NCBI GenBank assembly: GCA_019636215.1
Contig: JAHBXZ010000003.1
Span: 1 to 64,000, forward strand
Direction of reading: 5' to 3'
DNA: 64,000 nucleotides
Source of the DNA: Planctomycetota bacterium
GTDB taxonomy: Bacteria > Planctomycetota > UBA8742 > UBA2392
Part shown: positions 7,375-17,744 of the stretch, piece after piece
How the letters are laid out: each line of letters begins with the position of its first letter
Numbering within the stretch: the first letter of the stretch is position 1
Notes under the pieces: model-generated
Database searches by the model: none
Told to the model about the DNA's origin: nothing
The model's input: only the letters and a program-made list of their open reading frames with translations
Program-made: the position numbers and the translations under genes

Positions 7375-9993
7375 TTACGGGTTGCGGACAACATTGGCCG
7401 GAACGGAAGTTCCCGCCCCGGTGTTGGTTTCCAGAAGGCTGCCGGTGTCTTCGGTGATGCCGCTGCCGCCGCCTCCACTGAGGTCAATGGTAATCGTGCC
7501 GGCCGCGCCGTTGGGTGTGCCGCCGTTGGCGCGCACAACAGCCGTGGCGGTGAAGCGCACGGTGTCTTCCGTGCCGCCTCCGACTTCGATCTGGCCTCCC
7601 GAGCCGCCAACCGGCGCCGAAGCGGCCGTGGCCGCGCCACCATTGGCCCGCAGCGTGCCGCTGATGACCATGTCGGTTGGTGCCCCGCCGGAGACACTCA
7701 CTTCTCCGCCGGCCCCGCCCGAATTGCCGCTGCCGCCGTCGGCGGCAAATGTGCCACTGGCCACGAGGTCACCCGAGAAGCTGCCCAGGAAAACAACGCC
7801 GCCGTTACCGCCGTTGCCGGTTCCGGTAGCCGCCCCGCCATGGGCTGTAACCGTTCCTGCAGCATTCAGGTGAAACAAGGTGCCAACAATGAAAGCCTCG
7901 CCACCGTTACCGCCCGACCCGCCAGCCCCGCCGCTGCCGCCACCGGCGTTCAGGACGCATCCCGCAGAGACTTCCACGCTTCCACCGTAGATGTCAAAGC
8001 TCTCGTAGTCATACGAGGAGGTCTGGCCGTCCCCGCCGTCGCCGCTGGTGGAATCTCCGCCGCGCATGTCTGCGCTGAAGCTGCTAAGGAACACCAGGCC
8101 GACAGAACTGTTGGCCCCGATCTCCACTGCACCCCCCACGCCGCCGGTGCCGCTGTTGGCGCTGCCGCCTCGGCCAGTCACCGTACCCGTGACGTTCAAC
8201 GACCCAATACCGGACTGAATGTACAACCTGCCGCCGACGCCACCAAAGTCGCTGTCGGTGCTGCCTCCATTCAGATTGCCCTGGATGTTGATTGTGGCGC
8301 CTGCAATGCTCTCGACGGACACTGTCAGATCGCCGCCACTTCCGCCTGCCTCGGATTCCCCGGTGCCGCCGCGCGCGGTAACGCTGAGGGCGACGTTGTT
8401 TCGGTTCGAACCCCGCAGGTAAAGCCGAGTATCGCCGCCGTCGCCGCCCTCGTCGCCGTTTCCGCCGTTGCTGGTGACGGTCAAGGTGCTGTTTGTGACG
8501 GCTTCGCCGTAACTCGAGTAGATGCCGTATTCCATGTACCCGCCGTCGCCCCCCTGCCCGGTCACGCTCGAGTTGCCACCGGAGAGATTGACCGTGGTGG
8601 TCACGTTCCGCATTTCGCCCCAGCCGCCGATGTAGCTCCTGCCTCCCTGGCCACCACTGGAGTCACCCGTGCCGCCGCGGGCATCAACGTTTACCAGGAT
8701 GTTCACCATGTTGGCGCCATCGTGGTACACATCCACTCGCCCGCCGTCGCCGCCGCTGCTGGCGCTGCCAGCGCCGCCGATGGCCGTTACTTCCACGGCC
8801 AGCCCGAAAATGCTTTCGCCACCGACAAACACGTATCCGGCTGCGCTGCCCGAGTTGCCGCTGCCGCCGTCGGCTGTACCCGCGACCACACCCTGAACTG
8901 TAAGGCCGTACAGGTAAAAGGAACCAGAACCGCTGGGGCCGCCCACAAACGTGGAGCCCGCATTGATGTTGAACGGGAGGAAAGCATCTACAGGGCCGTC
9001 ACAGTCAATGTCCACGTGCCCTCCCCCGCCCCCGCCGACCACACCGGTGCCGCCACTGGCGCGAATGCCCCAAGGAAAGCGCACCAGCGCCGTTGCCCCG
9101 CACCTGACGTAAGCGCTTCCGCCGTTACCGCCGAAGTTGCCGGTTGTGGTGGTTCCGCCGGACATGTTCCATGCGCCTGCGCGAAGCAGAATGTCGCCGG
9201 ACGCAACGTGAACCTCGATCGACCCGGCATCGCCGCCGCTGTTACCGCCCGAGGTAATCGTCCCGCCAGTCGCCGTGTAGACACCGGCCACCACCACAGA
9301 GCCGCGGTTGGTGTAGATGCCGAAGTAGCTGCCAGACTGCGCCGTGGTGCCCGATTCACCCGAGAGGTTCACCTGGCCGTCCACGCTGATGGCAAGGCCG
9401 GTCGAGGCCGTGCTGATCAGTTCGACGGAGAGGGCCGTCAGGCCGGCGCGAGTGCCGTTGACACTGCCGTCAATTCGGATGAAGTCGCCGTTCCCGCCGG
9501 CAATGACGACAAGGGTGCCGACGGACGAAGGCGCCCCCGAGAGATTCAGAGTCGTGCCCGAGGGCAGGAAGAAATCCGTTCCAAGCAGGTCCAGAAACAG
9601 GGTGCCGAACCCACTGTCCCGGACGGCCGCCGTGTTCACCGCCATCAGTTGCGCCCAGGTGATCTCACTGGCGGGAAGCAGCGGCGCCAGAAAGTTGTTG
9701 TCGATGCCGGGGCGGCTGCGCCCGTCGTCAGGCAGCACGCGCCCGTTGGGGGCATTGAAATTGATGTACCCGCCGCCGCCGCATCCACCAGTTCCGTCGT
9801 TGCCGCCGCCAACCATGTTGATGGCCACCGGCATGGTCGTGAGGTCGGGCCTTGCCGTCGGCACAGACGGGAACACAAACCCGGCGCTGCCACCGCCGCC
9901 CTTGTTGCCGTCGTCGTCCGAGCAGCCCGCACCCAGCACGCCCATGGCGGCCAGTGCGGAACCCATTGCCAAACCTCTCATCCACGCGTTCAT
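7375..9993 (-). CDS. Large glycine-rich repeat lipoprotein, beta-helix-like
   Basis: An 872-residue exported protein. It starts MNAWMRGLAMGSALAAMG and has a lipobox ending at Cys24 (VLGAG-C-SDDD), so it is predicted to be lipid-anchored. After about residue 180 it is built of some 14 repeats of roughly 45-50 residues. Each has short beta-strand-like stretches and a loop of the type 'ARGGTGxSxxGGxGG'. This pattern suggests a right-handed beta-helix or a similar solenoid facing the periplasm or cell surface. GGGGAT precedes the ATG at 9993, and another ATG lies at 10014. The function is unknown. The repeats encode near-identical DNA phrases (GCCGCCGTCGCC), which may favour recombination. Confidence 0.8.
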   Translation of the reverse strand: MNAWMRGLAMGSALAAMGVLGAGCSDDDGNKGGGGSAGFVFPSVPTARPDLTTMPVAINMVGGGNDGTGGCGGGGYINFNAPNGRVLPDDGRSRPGIDNNFLAPLLPASEITWAQLMAVNTAAVRDSGFGTLFLDLLGTDFFLPSGTTLNLSGAPSSVGTLVVIAGGNGDFIRIDGSVNGTRAGLTALSVELISTASTGLAISVDGQVNLSGESGTTAQSGSYFGIYTNRGSVVVAGVYTATGGTITSGGNSGGDAGSIEVHVASGDILLRAGAWNMSGGTTTTGNFGGNGGSAYVRCGATALVRFPWGIRASGGTGVVGGGGGGHVDIDCDGPVDAFLPFNINAGSTFVGGPSGSGSFYLYGLTVQGVVAGTADGGSGNSGSAAGYVFVGGESIFGLAVEVTAIGGAGSASSGGDGGRVDVYHDGANMVNILVNVDARGGTGDSSGGQGGRSYIGGWGEMRNVTTTVNLSGGNSSVTGQGGDGGYMEYGIYSSYGEAVTNSTLTVTSNGGNGDEGGDGGDTRLYLRGSNRNNVALSVTARGGTGESEAGGSGGDLTVSVESIAGATINIQGNLNGGSTDSDFGGVGGRLYIQSGIGSLNVTGTVTGRGGSANSGTGGVGGAVEIGANSSVGLVFLSSFSADMRGGDSTSGDGGDGQTSSYDYESFDIYGGSVEVSAGCVLNAGGGSGGAGGSGGNGGEAFIVGTLFHLNAAGTVTAHGGAATGTGNGGNGGVVFLGSFSGDLVASGTFAADGGSGNSGGAGGEVSVSGGAPTDMVISGTLRANGGAATAASAPVGGSGGQIEVGGGTEDTVRFTATAVVRANGGTPNGAAGTITIDLSGGGGSGITEDTGSLLETNTGAGTSVPANVVRNP

Positions 9994-10089
9994 GGTTATC
10001 CCCGAAGTTTTCATGGGCGCGGCGGTGAGCGTCACCCCGGCCTCAATGTGGCAACCCTGTATGGTCGGCTGCAACCAGCGTCAACAAGA

Positions 10090-11190
10090 TCAGACCCGAA
10101 TCCGGCGGCGCAGGCTGAGCTGGTGGGCCAGCTCTACCGCGGACAACATGGCGCCTTCGTCGGCGATGTGCTTGCCGGCAATGTCAAAGGCCGTGCCGTG
10201 GTCGGGGCTGGTGCGCACCACGGGCAGTCCCAGAGTCACGTTCACGCCCGAGTCAAACGCAAGGGTCTTGACCGGGATCAAGCCCTGGTCGTGGTACATC
10301 GCCAGTACGCCGTCGTAGCGCCCCTTGAGTGCCATGGCGAACACGGTGTCGGCCGAAAGCGGCCCTTCGACTTTCCAGCCGTCGCGAATGGCATCCATGA
10401 TGACCGGCCGGATCACCTTGCGTTCTTCGGTGCCGAACTTGCCGTCTTCGCCGGCATGGGGGTTAAGGCCGCACACGGCAATGCGGGGCTCCGGGATGCC
10501 GAAGTCCGCCTGCATGGCATGGATAGTTTTGTCCAGCGCGTTGCGGACCACTTTACGCGTCAACACCTTGGGCACTTCCAGCAGCGGCTCGTGAATCGTG
10601 GCCAGGCTGACGCGCAGCCCGCCCCCCACCAGCATCATCACGGGGTGCCGCGCCTCGAGATACTCCCCGAACATCTCCGTCTGGCCCGGGAAGGCAAACC
10701 CCGCCTTCTCGGCGTTGGCCTTGTGGATGGGCCCGGTACACACGGCGTCGGCGATGTCCCCCTGCAGCAGTTCAATGACTGCGCCCAGGTAGACAAGCGC
10801 GCGTTCGGCACTGGCGCGGTTGCCGTGGCCGGGCTCGAAGTTTCCTTCGCTGCGGTCGCCGCAATCAAGGAATATGGGCCGCCAGGGCTGCCCGGACTCG
10901 GGCATCAAATGGTGGTACAGGTAGCCCGGGTCATGCAGGAAGTCATCCACCGGTATGATGTTGTAGGTGTGCATCGCGCTGGGCTTGTCCAGGTGGCGCG
11001 CGAAGCTGACGGCGTCGCCGACCACAATCACCGGCCGCACCTCGCACACCTCGTGCTTGCGTTGCAGCTTCTTGATGGCTTTGTGGGCGACCTCGGGCCC
11101 GATGCCCGCCGGGTCTCCGGCGGTGATCACCAGGCCGTGCGGAACTTCAATGGCTTCGGGCACTGGTTTGTTGCGCTTGCTGGTGCTCAC
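10090..11190 (-). CDS. pdxA: 4-hydroxythreonine-4-phosphate dehydrogenase PdxA
   Basis: NAD-dependent dehydrogenase of pyridoxal 5'-phosphate synthesis (DXP-dependent route). Family blocks are visible: ITAGDPAGIGPEV near the N-terminus, CTGPIHKANAEKAGFAFPG, CGLNPHAGEDG with a metal-binding His, and YHDQGLIPVKTLAFD with VNVTLGLPVVRTSPDHGTA towards the end. The start is taken as GTG at 11190, because it overlaps the upstream VWA gene's TGA as GTGA and has GGAG six bases upstream. The two genes are therefore likely translationally coupled. It is followed by the separate lipoprotein gene. Confidence 0.95.
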   Translation of the reverse strand: MSTSKRNKPVPEAIEVPHGLVITAGDPAGIGPEVAHKAIKKLQRKHEVCEVRPVIVVGDAVSFARHLDKPSAMHTYNIIPVDDFLHDPGYLYHHLMPESGQPWRPIFLDCGDRSEGNFEPGHGNRASAERALVYLGAVIELLQGDIADAVCTGPIHKANAEKAGFAFPGQTEMFGEYLEARHPVMMLVGGGLRVSLATIHEPLLEVPKVLTRKVVRNALDKTIHAMQADFGIPEPRIAVCGLNPHAGEDGKFGTEERKVIRPVIMDAIRDGWKVEGPLSADTVFAMALKGRYDGVLAMYHDQGLIPVKTLAFDSGVNVTLGLPVVRTSPDHGTAFDIAGKHIADEGAMLSAVELAHQLSLRRRIRV

Positions 11191-13700
11191 GAACGTCTCC
11201 GGGCGACGCGCTCCACGCACAGCAACATAAGCAGCGCCAGCACAAGGTACAGCACCGGCTGTCGCGCCATGACAACGCGGCGCTGCAGCACCGGTGGCAG
11301 TGCAACCAGTTCGTTGGCACCTGCCGGTTCATCGACCGCCACCATGGCCGCGACGGGCTGCTCTGCCAGCGCGACGTACACGTCGCCGATGCGACGGCTT
11401 TGCGCGCCGACAGTTTCCATGATCTCCCATGGGCCGCTTGCCAGCGGGTCCTGCGGGATCAGCCGGCCGTCTTTGAGTTGCAGGGCAGTATCCCGGCCCG
11501 CAGCATCGCGCGCCGTGTACGCGGCCTCCTCAAGCGGGTCCAGAATGCCAACCCCGGTGCTGGCCGCATCGCCGATCAGGCGCGGCTCCGCCACCGGCCG
11601 CGGCGTAAGCCAGCGCAGGGCCGCGGCAAACAAGGCCGGCAACTCAGCCCAGCCGGCGACTTCACCCAGCGACTCCACCTTTGTTCCTGCCGCCCAGAAC
11701 GCCGTGCGGCCAAGGCCGTGGGCGCCAAAGGCCAGCGCCGCCGGTGCGGGGTCGCCGGCCTCGGCAAGGGTCAAGGCGACGGCTGCACCCGCGCGCGGCT
11801 GGTTGCGGGCAAACCACGCCATGCGCGGCGGCCTGGCACCCAGGCTCTGTTCACCCAGCAGCGAGGCCCCCAGTGGTGTCAATGCAAGCGCAAACACGCC
11901 CTGCAAAGTGTCTATGCGGGGTGGTTCATTCTGCTGGTCGGTCTGTTCCTGCAGGCGTTTGCGGCGGGCCTCTTCTTCGCGGGCTTTCTTGTCGTCAAAT
12001 GCCTTGAACGCGGTCTCAACACTGTTGACGAAGATGGCATGGGCGCGGGCCGCGTCTTCGCTGGTGGCCGGCATGAACGCGAACTCGGGCTTGGTCGCCA
12101 GGTCAAGGATCACCTGCCGGGCGCCAAAGCCGTCCACCGAATCGGCAAACGCGTCACCGATGCCAATCGCAACAATGTTGATGCCCTTGCCCACGGCCGC
12201 ATCGCGCAGGTCGGAATGGCGCAACCCCGCCGCGGTGTTGGCCGGACGGTCGGCACCGTCGGTCATCATGATGATCAGCTTGATCGCGCTGGGTTCTTTC
12301 TCCATTACGTCAATGGCGCCTTTGACCGCGGCGTAGATGTCAGTGTTGTAGTAAGACTCGTCGTACTCTTCGTCGCCGCGAAGCTTGCGCAGGCGTTCGG
12401 ACATCTGCTCCTGGTTGAAGGGCAGAAACACCTGGGGTTTGGCCTGCCAGGTCTGCTTGAGGGTGAAAGTCATGACCGACGCCCGGGCGTCAATGGAGAG
12501 CTTGGCCAGTGAATCAGACACCCCCTTCACTGCCACCTGCCAGCGCGTTGTCTGCCCGGCCCGCGTGACAATCGCGGCGTTCATGCTGTTGCTGCGATCC
12601 AGCACAAAGCACACGCTGACCTTGGCGATTTCCTCGATAGTGGGCCGGTCCTCAACGGGCGGGTCGGGCGGCGTATCAGGCTTGGGTTCAGGCAACAACC
12701 TCACCGGCAGCAACCCGACTACATCATCGGGCAGAAACTCGGGCGGCACATGTTTGGCCCCGTCGCCGGTCACAAACAGGCCGCCGCCACGGGCCACAAA
12801 CCCGGCAAGGTGATAGGCCTGTTTGCTGTCCAGCCGATACAGCGCCTCTATGGATGCCAGCACAATCTGCGCGCCCTGCAGTTGATCGGGCGCAAGTTCG
12901 CGCACAGTGCAGCGGCGGTGATCAAAAGCCGGGGCCAGCGCCACGGCCTCGGCAGCACGGGCATCTTCCAAACCCAGCAGAAGCATTACAGGTTTGTCGC
13001 CGACCCGGATGGTGCGGCCGGTGCGCTGCAGCACACGACCATCCGTCCCTTGCAGCTCGAACTCAAGCACATGGCGGCCCGCGGGCAGGGCGGGGCCTTG
13101 CGCACGCAGCTCGGCACCATGCTGGGCGAATGCAAGCTCGGCATCCGCCAATCGCAGCATGGGCCGGCCCTCACCGGTCCAGCGGGCGGTGACCTGCCAG
13201 GTTTCGCCGGGCTGAAGTTCGGCGGGCGCTTCCAGCACCGCCGTAACGCCCGACAGGTCAGGCGGTTTAGGCCCGACCAACCGGCAGGGCACACCCATGG
13301 AAGCCACGGCCCGGGCCGCAGCCCGAGCCTCGGCGCCTGTCCCGAACACTTCACAGCGGCTCGGTGGCACGCCGGCATCCAGCGCCTGGCGAACCCGTGC
13401 AGCAAAGACCTCTGGCGTTTCGTGAAAGTCAACCAGCGCGGGATCGGGCGCGGCATCGGCCAGCACCAGTCGCCAGGGCTGCACGGGCTCAAAGCGGCGG
13501 GTGTCTGTCTCGGTGACCACCGGTTCGGCAATCAGCAGGCCGACCAGCAGTACGCACACAAGCCGAACGGCCAACGCCGCCGTCCGCGTGGCACGGTCGT
13601 GCCGGTTCCCCCACAGTGCGGGAACCACCAGCGCGGCCGCAATGATGGGCAGAAGCCAAAGCCTGTGCGGGTACTCCAGCGCCAGTGTTGACCAGTCCAT
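11187..13700 (-). CDS. Membrane protein with glutamine-amidotransferase-like and VWA domains
   Basis: An 837-residue protein with two N-terminal membrane segments (about 13-30 and 42-60). A long periplasmic-type region follows, with a GATase1-like stretch (GGGLFVTGDGAKH, about 305-317). The VWA domain has the metal site DRSNS (368-372) and the later MMTDGADRP motif. A C-terminal membrane segment lies in the last 25 residues. The layout matches BatA/BatB-like and 'DUF1355/VWA' proteins common in PVC bacteria, often encoded with MoxR ATPases. The ATG at 13700 is preceded by GAGAG. The VWA surface probably binds a partner protein through Mg2+; the partner is unknown. Confidence 0.85.
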   Translation of the reverse strand: MDWSTLALEYPHRLWLLPIIAAALVVPALWGNRHDRATRTAALAVRLVCVLLVGLLIAEPVVTETDTRRFEPVQPWRLVLADAAPDPALVDFHETPEVFAARVRQALDAGVPPSRCEVFGTGAEARAAARAVASMGVPCRLVGPKPPDLSGVTAVLEAPAELQPGETWQVTARWTGEGRPMLRLADAELAFAQHGAELRAQGPALPAGRHVLEFELQGTDGRVLQRTGRTIRVGDKPVMLLLGLEDARAAEAVALAPAFDHRRCTVRELAPDQLQGAQIVLASIEALYRLDSKQAYHLAGFVARGGGLFVTGDGAKHVPPEFLPDDVVGLLPVRLLPEPKPDTPPDPPVEDRPTIEEIAKVSVCFVLDRSNSMNAAIVTRAGQTTRWQVAVKGVSDSLAKLSIDARASVMTFTLKQTWQAKPQVFLPFNQEQMSERLRKLRGDEEYDESYYNTDIYAAVKGAIDVMEKEPSAIKLIIMMTDGADRPANTAAGLRHSDLRDAAVGKGINIVAIGIGDAFADSVDGFGARQVILDLATKPEFAFMPATSEDAARAHAIFVNSVETAFKAFDDKKAREEEARRKRLQEQTDQQNEPPRIDTLQGVFALALTPLGASLLGEQSLGARPPRMAWFARNQPRAGAAVALTLAEAGDPAPAALAFGAHGLGRTAFWAAGTKVESLGEVAGWAELPALFAAALRWLTPRPVAEPRLIGDAASTGVGILDPLEEAAYTARDAAGRDTALQLKDGRLIPQDPLASGPWEIMETVGAQSRRIGDVYVALAEQPVAAMVAVDEPAGANELVALPPVLQRRVVMARQPVLYLVLALLMLLCVERVARRRS

Positions 13701-13762
13701 TCGCTCTCGCTTGTCCGACCCGCCGCGCAATGCATAGTGGCCGCGCGATCGAGGATCCCATC

Positions 13763-15115
<1,353 letters not shown>

Positions 15116-15118
15116 ACC

Positions 15119-15796
15119 ATGCCGCACGCCGTCATCCTGGATGCCTACGAAGTGCTGACAGACGAATCCGCCATTGAGCGCGAGGCGCTGTCCACCGTTC
15201 GTCAACTCGTGGCCCAGGCCGGTGTGCGGGTGCCCGAAGCAGCCGTAATGCAGGCCGAGCAAGCAGCGGTGGACAGCTTCGCGCCGAACTTCCAGGAAGC
15301 GCTGATCTACAGGCTGGCCAAGGGTGACAGCGGCGCGGCGCTGAAGGTAAGCGGGCAGATGAAAAAGATGCCCCACCCGGCGCCGAAGCTGCGGCCTGAA
15401 GGCATTTCCATCCTTAAGACCTGCAAAGAACTGGGCTGGAAGGTGGCGCTGGCAACTTGCCCGCACGTAGAACTGGCCAAGGCACTGCAGAAGGGCGGGC
15501 ATTGGCCGCTGATTGACGTCAAAGGACCGCCTGCGGCCATGCGGATTGAACTGCCGGACCCACGTGTGTTCGAGTTCCTGATTGGCGCGCTGGGTGTCAC
15601 GCCTGCGGATTGCGCGATGCTGGGCACGCGCATCGACAACAACGTGCGCCCGGCCAACCTGCTGCACATCACCACGATTCATCTCAAGCAGGGCCGCTAC
15701 GGCACACGTCAACAGCCCCGTGACCTCAAGGACGTACCCGATTACGAGGCCGCGGACATCAAGGCCTTGCTTCAACTTCTGCCCTCGATTCGATAG
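15119..15796 (+). CDS. HAD-superfamily-like protein with degenerate active site
   Basis: A 225-residue protein starting three bases after asnS. The opening VILDAYEVLTDE resembles HAD motif I, but the normal DxDGT second aspartate is absent (D-A-Y-E-V). A later block, LGTRIDNNVRPANLL, resembles motif IV (GDR-DND--PA) with the first Asp replaced by Thr. A Lys/cap region lies between. This suggests a HAD fold that has lost or altered phosphatase activity. It sits between asnS and gatB, so a link to tRNA metabolism is possible but unproven. Confidence 0.6.
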   Translation: MPHAVILDAYEVLTDESAIEREALSTVRQLVAQAGVRVPEAAVMQAEQAAVDSFAPNFQEALIYRLAKGDSGAALKVSGQMKKMPHPAPKLRPEGISILKTCKELGWKVALATCPHVELAKALQKGGHWPLIDVKGPPAAMRIELPDPRVFEFLIGALGVTPADCAMLGTRIDNNVRPANLLHITTIHLKQGRYGTRQQPRDLKDVPDYEAADIKALLQLLPSIR

Positions 15797-15850
15797 CGCC
15801 GCCTGGCCTGTGCTGGTCAAGCCCTGCGCCTCAATCCACAATCAGCAACG

Positions 15851-17308
15851 ATGACTACCGCGACCAAAACTGACTTTGAGCCTGTGATCGGCCTGGAAGT
15901 TCACGTGCAGCTCAAGACCCGCAGCAAGATGCTCTGCGGCTGCGCCGTGCAGTTTGGTTCGCCCGCCAACAGCCTGACCTGCCCGGTGTGCCTTGGCCTG
16001 CCCGGCGCACTGCCCATGGTGAACCGGTTGGCCGTCGAGTACGGCATCCGTGTCGGGCTTGCACTGAATTGTCAGATCGCGCATCGCGTGAAGTTCGACC
16101 GCAAGAACTACTTTTATCCTGACCTGCCCAAGGGCTATCAGATCAGCCAGTACGACGAGCCATTGTGCTTTGACGGCGAGCTGCAGCTGCCCCTGATGGA
16201 CCAGGCCGGCAACCCCAAAATCTGCCGCATCACCCGCGCCCACCTCGAAGAAGACGCCGGCAAGAGTATCCACATGGAAACCGGTACGCTGGTGGATCTC
16301 AACCGCGCCGGCACACCGCTGATTGAGATCGTGGGCGGGCCGGACCTGCGCAGCCCCGAGGAAGCCTACGTTTACCTGACCACTCTCAAGCGCAACCTGA
16401 GTTACCTGGGCGTAAGCGACCTGAGCATGGAAAAAGGAAGTCTAAGGTGCGACGCCAACGTGAGCATCCGGCCGCGGGGACAGGAAAATTTCGGCGTACG
16501 CAGCGAGATCAAGAACCTGAACAGCTTCCGGGCGGTGCGCAGCGCGCTGGAGTTCGAGATCAGGCGGCATGCCCGTGTGCTTGAAGGCGGCGGCAAGCTG
16601 AGCCAGGAAACCCGCCTGTGGGACGAAGATAAACTGGAAACCCGCAGCCTGCGCAGCAAAGAAGAAGCCACCGACTATCGCTTCTTTCCGGACCCTGACC
16701 TGACGGCGTTTGACGTGCCGCGCCCCTGGGTGGATCAGGTTCGCGCGACTCTGCCCGAAATGCCCGAGAAGCGCCTGCTGCGCTTTCTGCACGACCACAA
16801 GCTGAATCGGGCCGACGCGGAGTGGCTGGTCAGCGACCGCAACGTCGCGGACTTTTTTGAGGCCTGCGTTGCGCTGCATGACAACCCCAGAAAGGTGGCA
16901 CCCTGGGTGGTGACGGAACTCGGCCACGAACTGAACGAGCGCAATGCCAGTATCGGCGACTTGAAGATCACGCCCGCCGCCGTGGTGGAGCTGATCCAGT
17001 TGCTGGAATCGGGCAAGCTGAACAACATCACCGCCAAGGAAGTCTTCCGCGACATGGTTGCGTCCGGCGAAGGGGCATCGGCTGTTGCCAGGCGCCTGAA
17101 CAAGCTGATCGAGCAGGACAGCGGCGAAGTCGATCGCGCGATTGCCGAAGTGCTGGCCGAGTTCAAGGACGCCGCCGTGGCTGACCTGCGCGCCGGCAAG
17201 CAGGCGGCGCTGGGGTTCCTGGTCGGCCAGGCCATGCGCAAGCTGCGCGGCAAAGCCAACCCCAAGGAGCTGGGCCCCAAGATTGAGGCCGCGGTCAAGG
17301 ATTCCTGA
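15851..17308 (+). CDS. gatB: Aspartyl/glutamyl-tRNA amidotransferase subunit B
   Basis: GatB is the kinase/tRNA-binding subunit of GatCAB, which amidates mischarged Glu-tRNA(Gln) or Asp-tRNA(Asn). The 485-residue protein has the signatures VIGLEVHVQLKT, CPVCLGLPGALP, KNYFYPDLPKGYQISQYD, and LRCDANVSIRP, with two CxxC-type cysteine groups near the N-terminus. The C-terminal helical YqeY-like tail is present (LGFLVGQAMRKLRGKANP). gatA and gatC are not in the window. Its TGA overlaps the next ATG as TGATG, so the Nudix gene is probably translated with it. Confidence 0.97.
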   Translation: MTTATKTDFEPVIGLEVHVQLKTRSKMLCGCAVQFGSPANSLTCPVCLGLPGALPMVNRLAVEYGIRVGLALNCQIAHRVKFDRKNYFYPDLPKGYQISQYDEPLCFDGELQLPLMDQAGNPKICRITRAHLEEDAGKSIHMETGTLVDLNRAGTPLIEIVGGPDLRSPEEAYVYLTTLKRNLSYLGVSDLSMEKGSLRCDANVSIRPRGQENFGVRSEIKNLNSFRAVRSALEFEIRRHARVLEGGGKLSQETRLWDEDKLETRSLRSKEEATDYRFFPDPDLTAFDVPRPWVDQVRATLPEMPEKRLLRFLHDHKLNRADAEWLVSDRNVADFFEACVALHDNPRKVAPWVVTELGHELNERNASIGDLKITPAAVVELIQLLESGKLNNITAKEVFRDMVASGEGASAVARRLNKLIEQDSGEVDRAIAEVLAEFKDAAVADLRAGKQAALGFLVGQAMRKLRGKANPKELGPKIEAAVKDS

Positions 17309-17727
17309 TGCCCCAGGACATGACAGGCGTCCGGCATGCCGTGGTTGTCCTGATTCGCGACGGCGATGAAATGCTGTTCATCGAGCGCGCCAAGACCGAC
17401 AGCTATCCCGGCTACTGGTCAGGCATCACCGGCTCCATGGAGCCCGGTGAAACCCAGCAGCAGGCCTGCATCCGCGAGGCCATGGAAGAAGCCGGCCTTT
17501 CGGTCAAACCCGCGCGAAAGATATTTGAAAGCATGACACGCCGCGCGCACTTTCTGCTGCACTGGTGGGAATGCGAGCTGGCGGGCTCACGCGAAGTGAA
17601 GCCCCAGCAAAGTGAAGTCGGCGACTGGCGCTGGCTTCGGCCTGCCGACGCCGCAGGCCTGGCATTGATGTTCAGCGACACCCGTTACTTCCTGCAAGAC
17701 GTGTACCCGTTGCTTGGCCCACGATAA
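17308..17727 (+). CDS. Nudix hydrolase
   Basis: A 139-residue protein with a perfect Nudix box: G42, E48, then R56-E57 and E60-E61 in GSMEPGETQQQACIREAMEE. It would hydrolyse a nucleoside diphosphate linked to another group, using Mg2+. The substrate cannot be told. The short length and the acidic-aromatic segment before the C-terminus resemble housecleaning pyrophosphatases such as MutT/NudB types. Its start codon overlaps the gatB stop. Confidence 0.88.
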   Translation: MPQDMTGVRHAVVVLIRDGDEMLFIERAKTDSYPGYWSGITGSMEPGETQQQACIREAMEEAGLSVKPARKIFESMTRRAHFLLHWWECELAGSREVKPQQSEVGDWRWLRPADAAGLALMFSDTRYFLQDVYPLLGPR

Positions 17728-17744
17728 CGCGTCACACTGGCCCC

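Noticed and set aside
7249..7375. A possible TPP riboswitch before thiC
   Set aside because: I looked for the CUGAGA and ACCUGAU-type elements and found neither; only the upstream gene's terminator is evident.
5656..12336. A 2226-residue open frame on the plus strand
   Set aside because: It lies antisense to the low-GC kinase start, thiC, the lipoprotein, pdxA and the VWA gene, all with clear family matches. Its open length comes from GC-rich codons and the repeated GCC phrases of the lipoprotein gene.
12750..13691. A 313-residue plus-strand frame before asnS
   Set aside because: It is antisense to the VWA membrane protein and lacks any recognisable domain.
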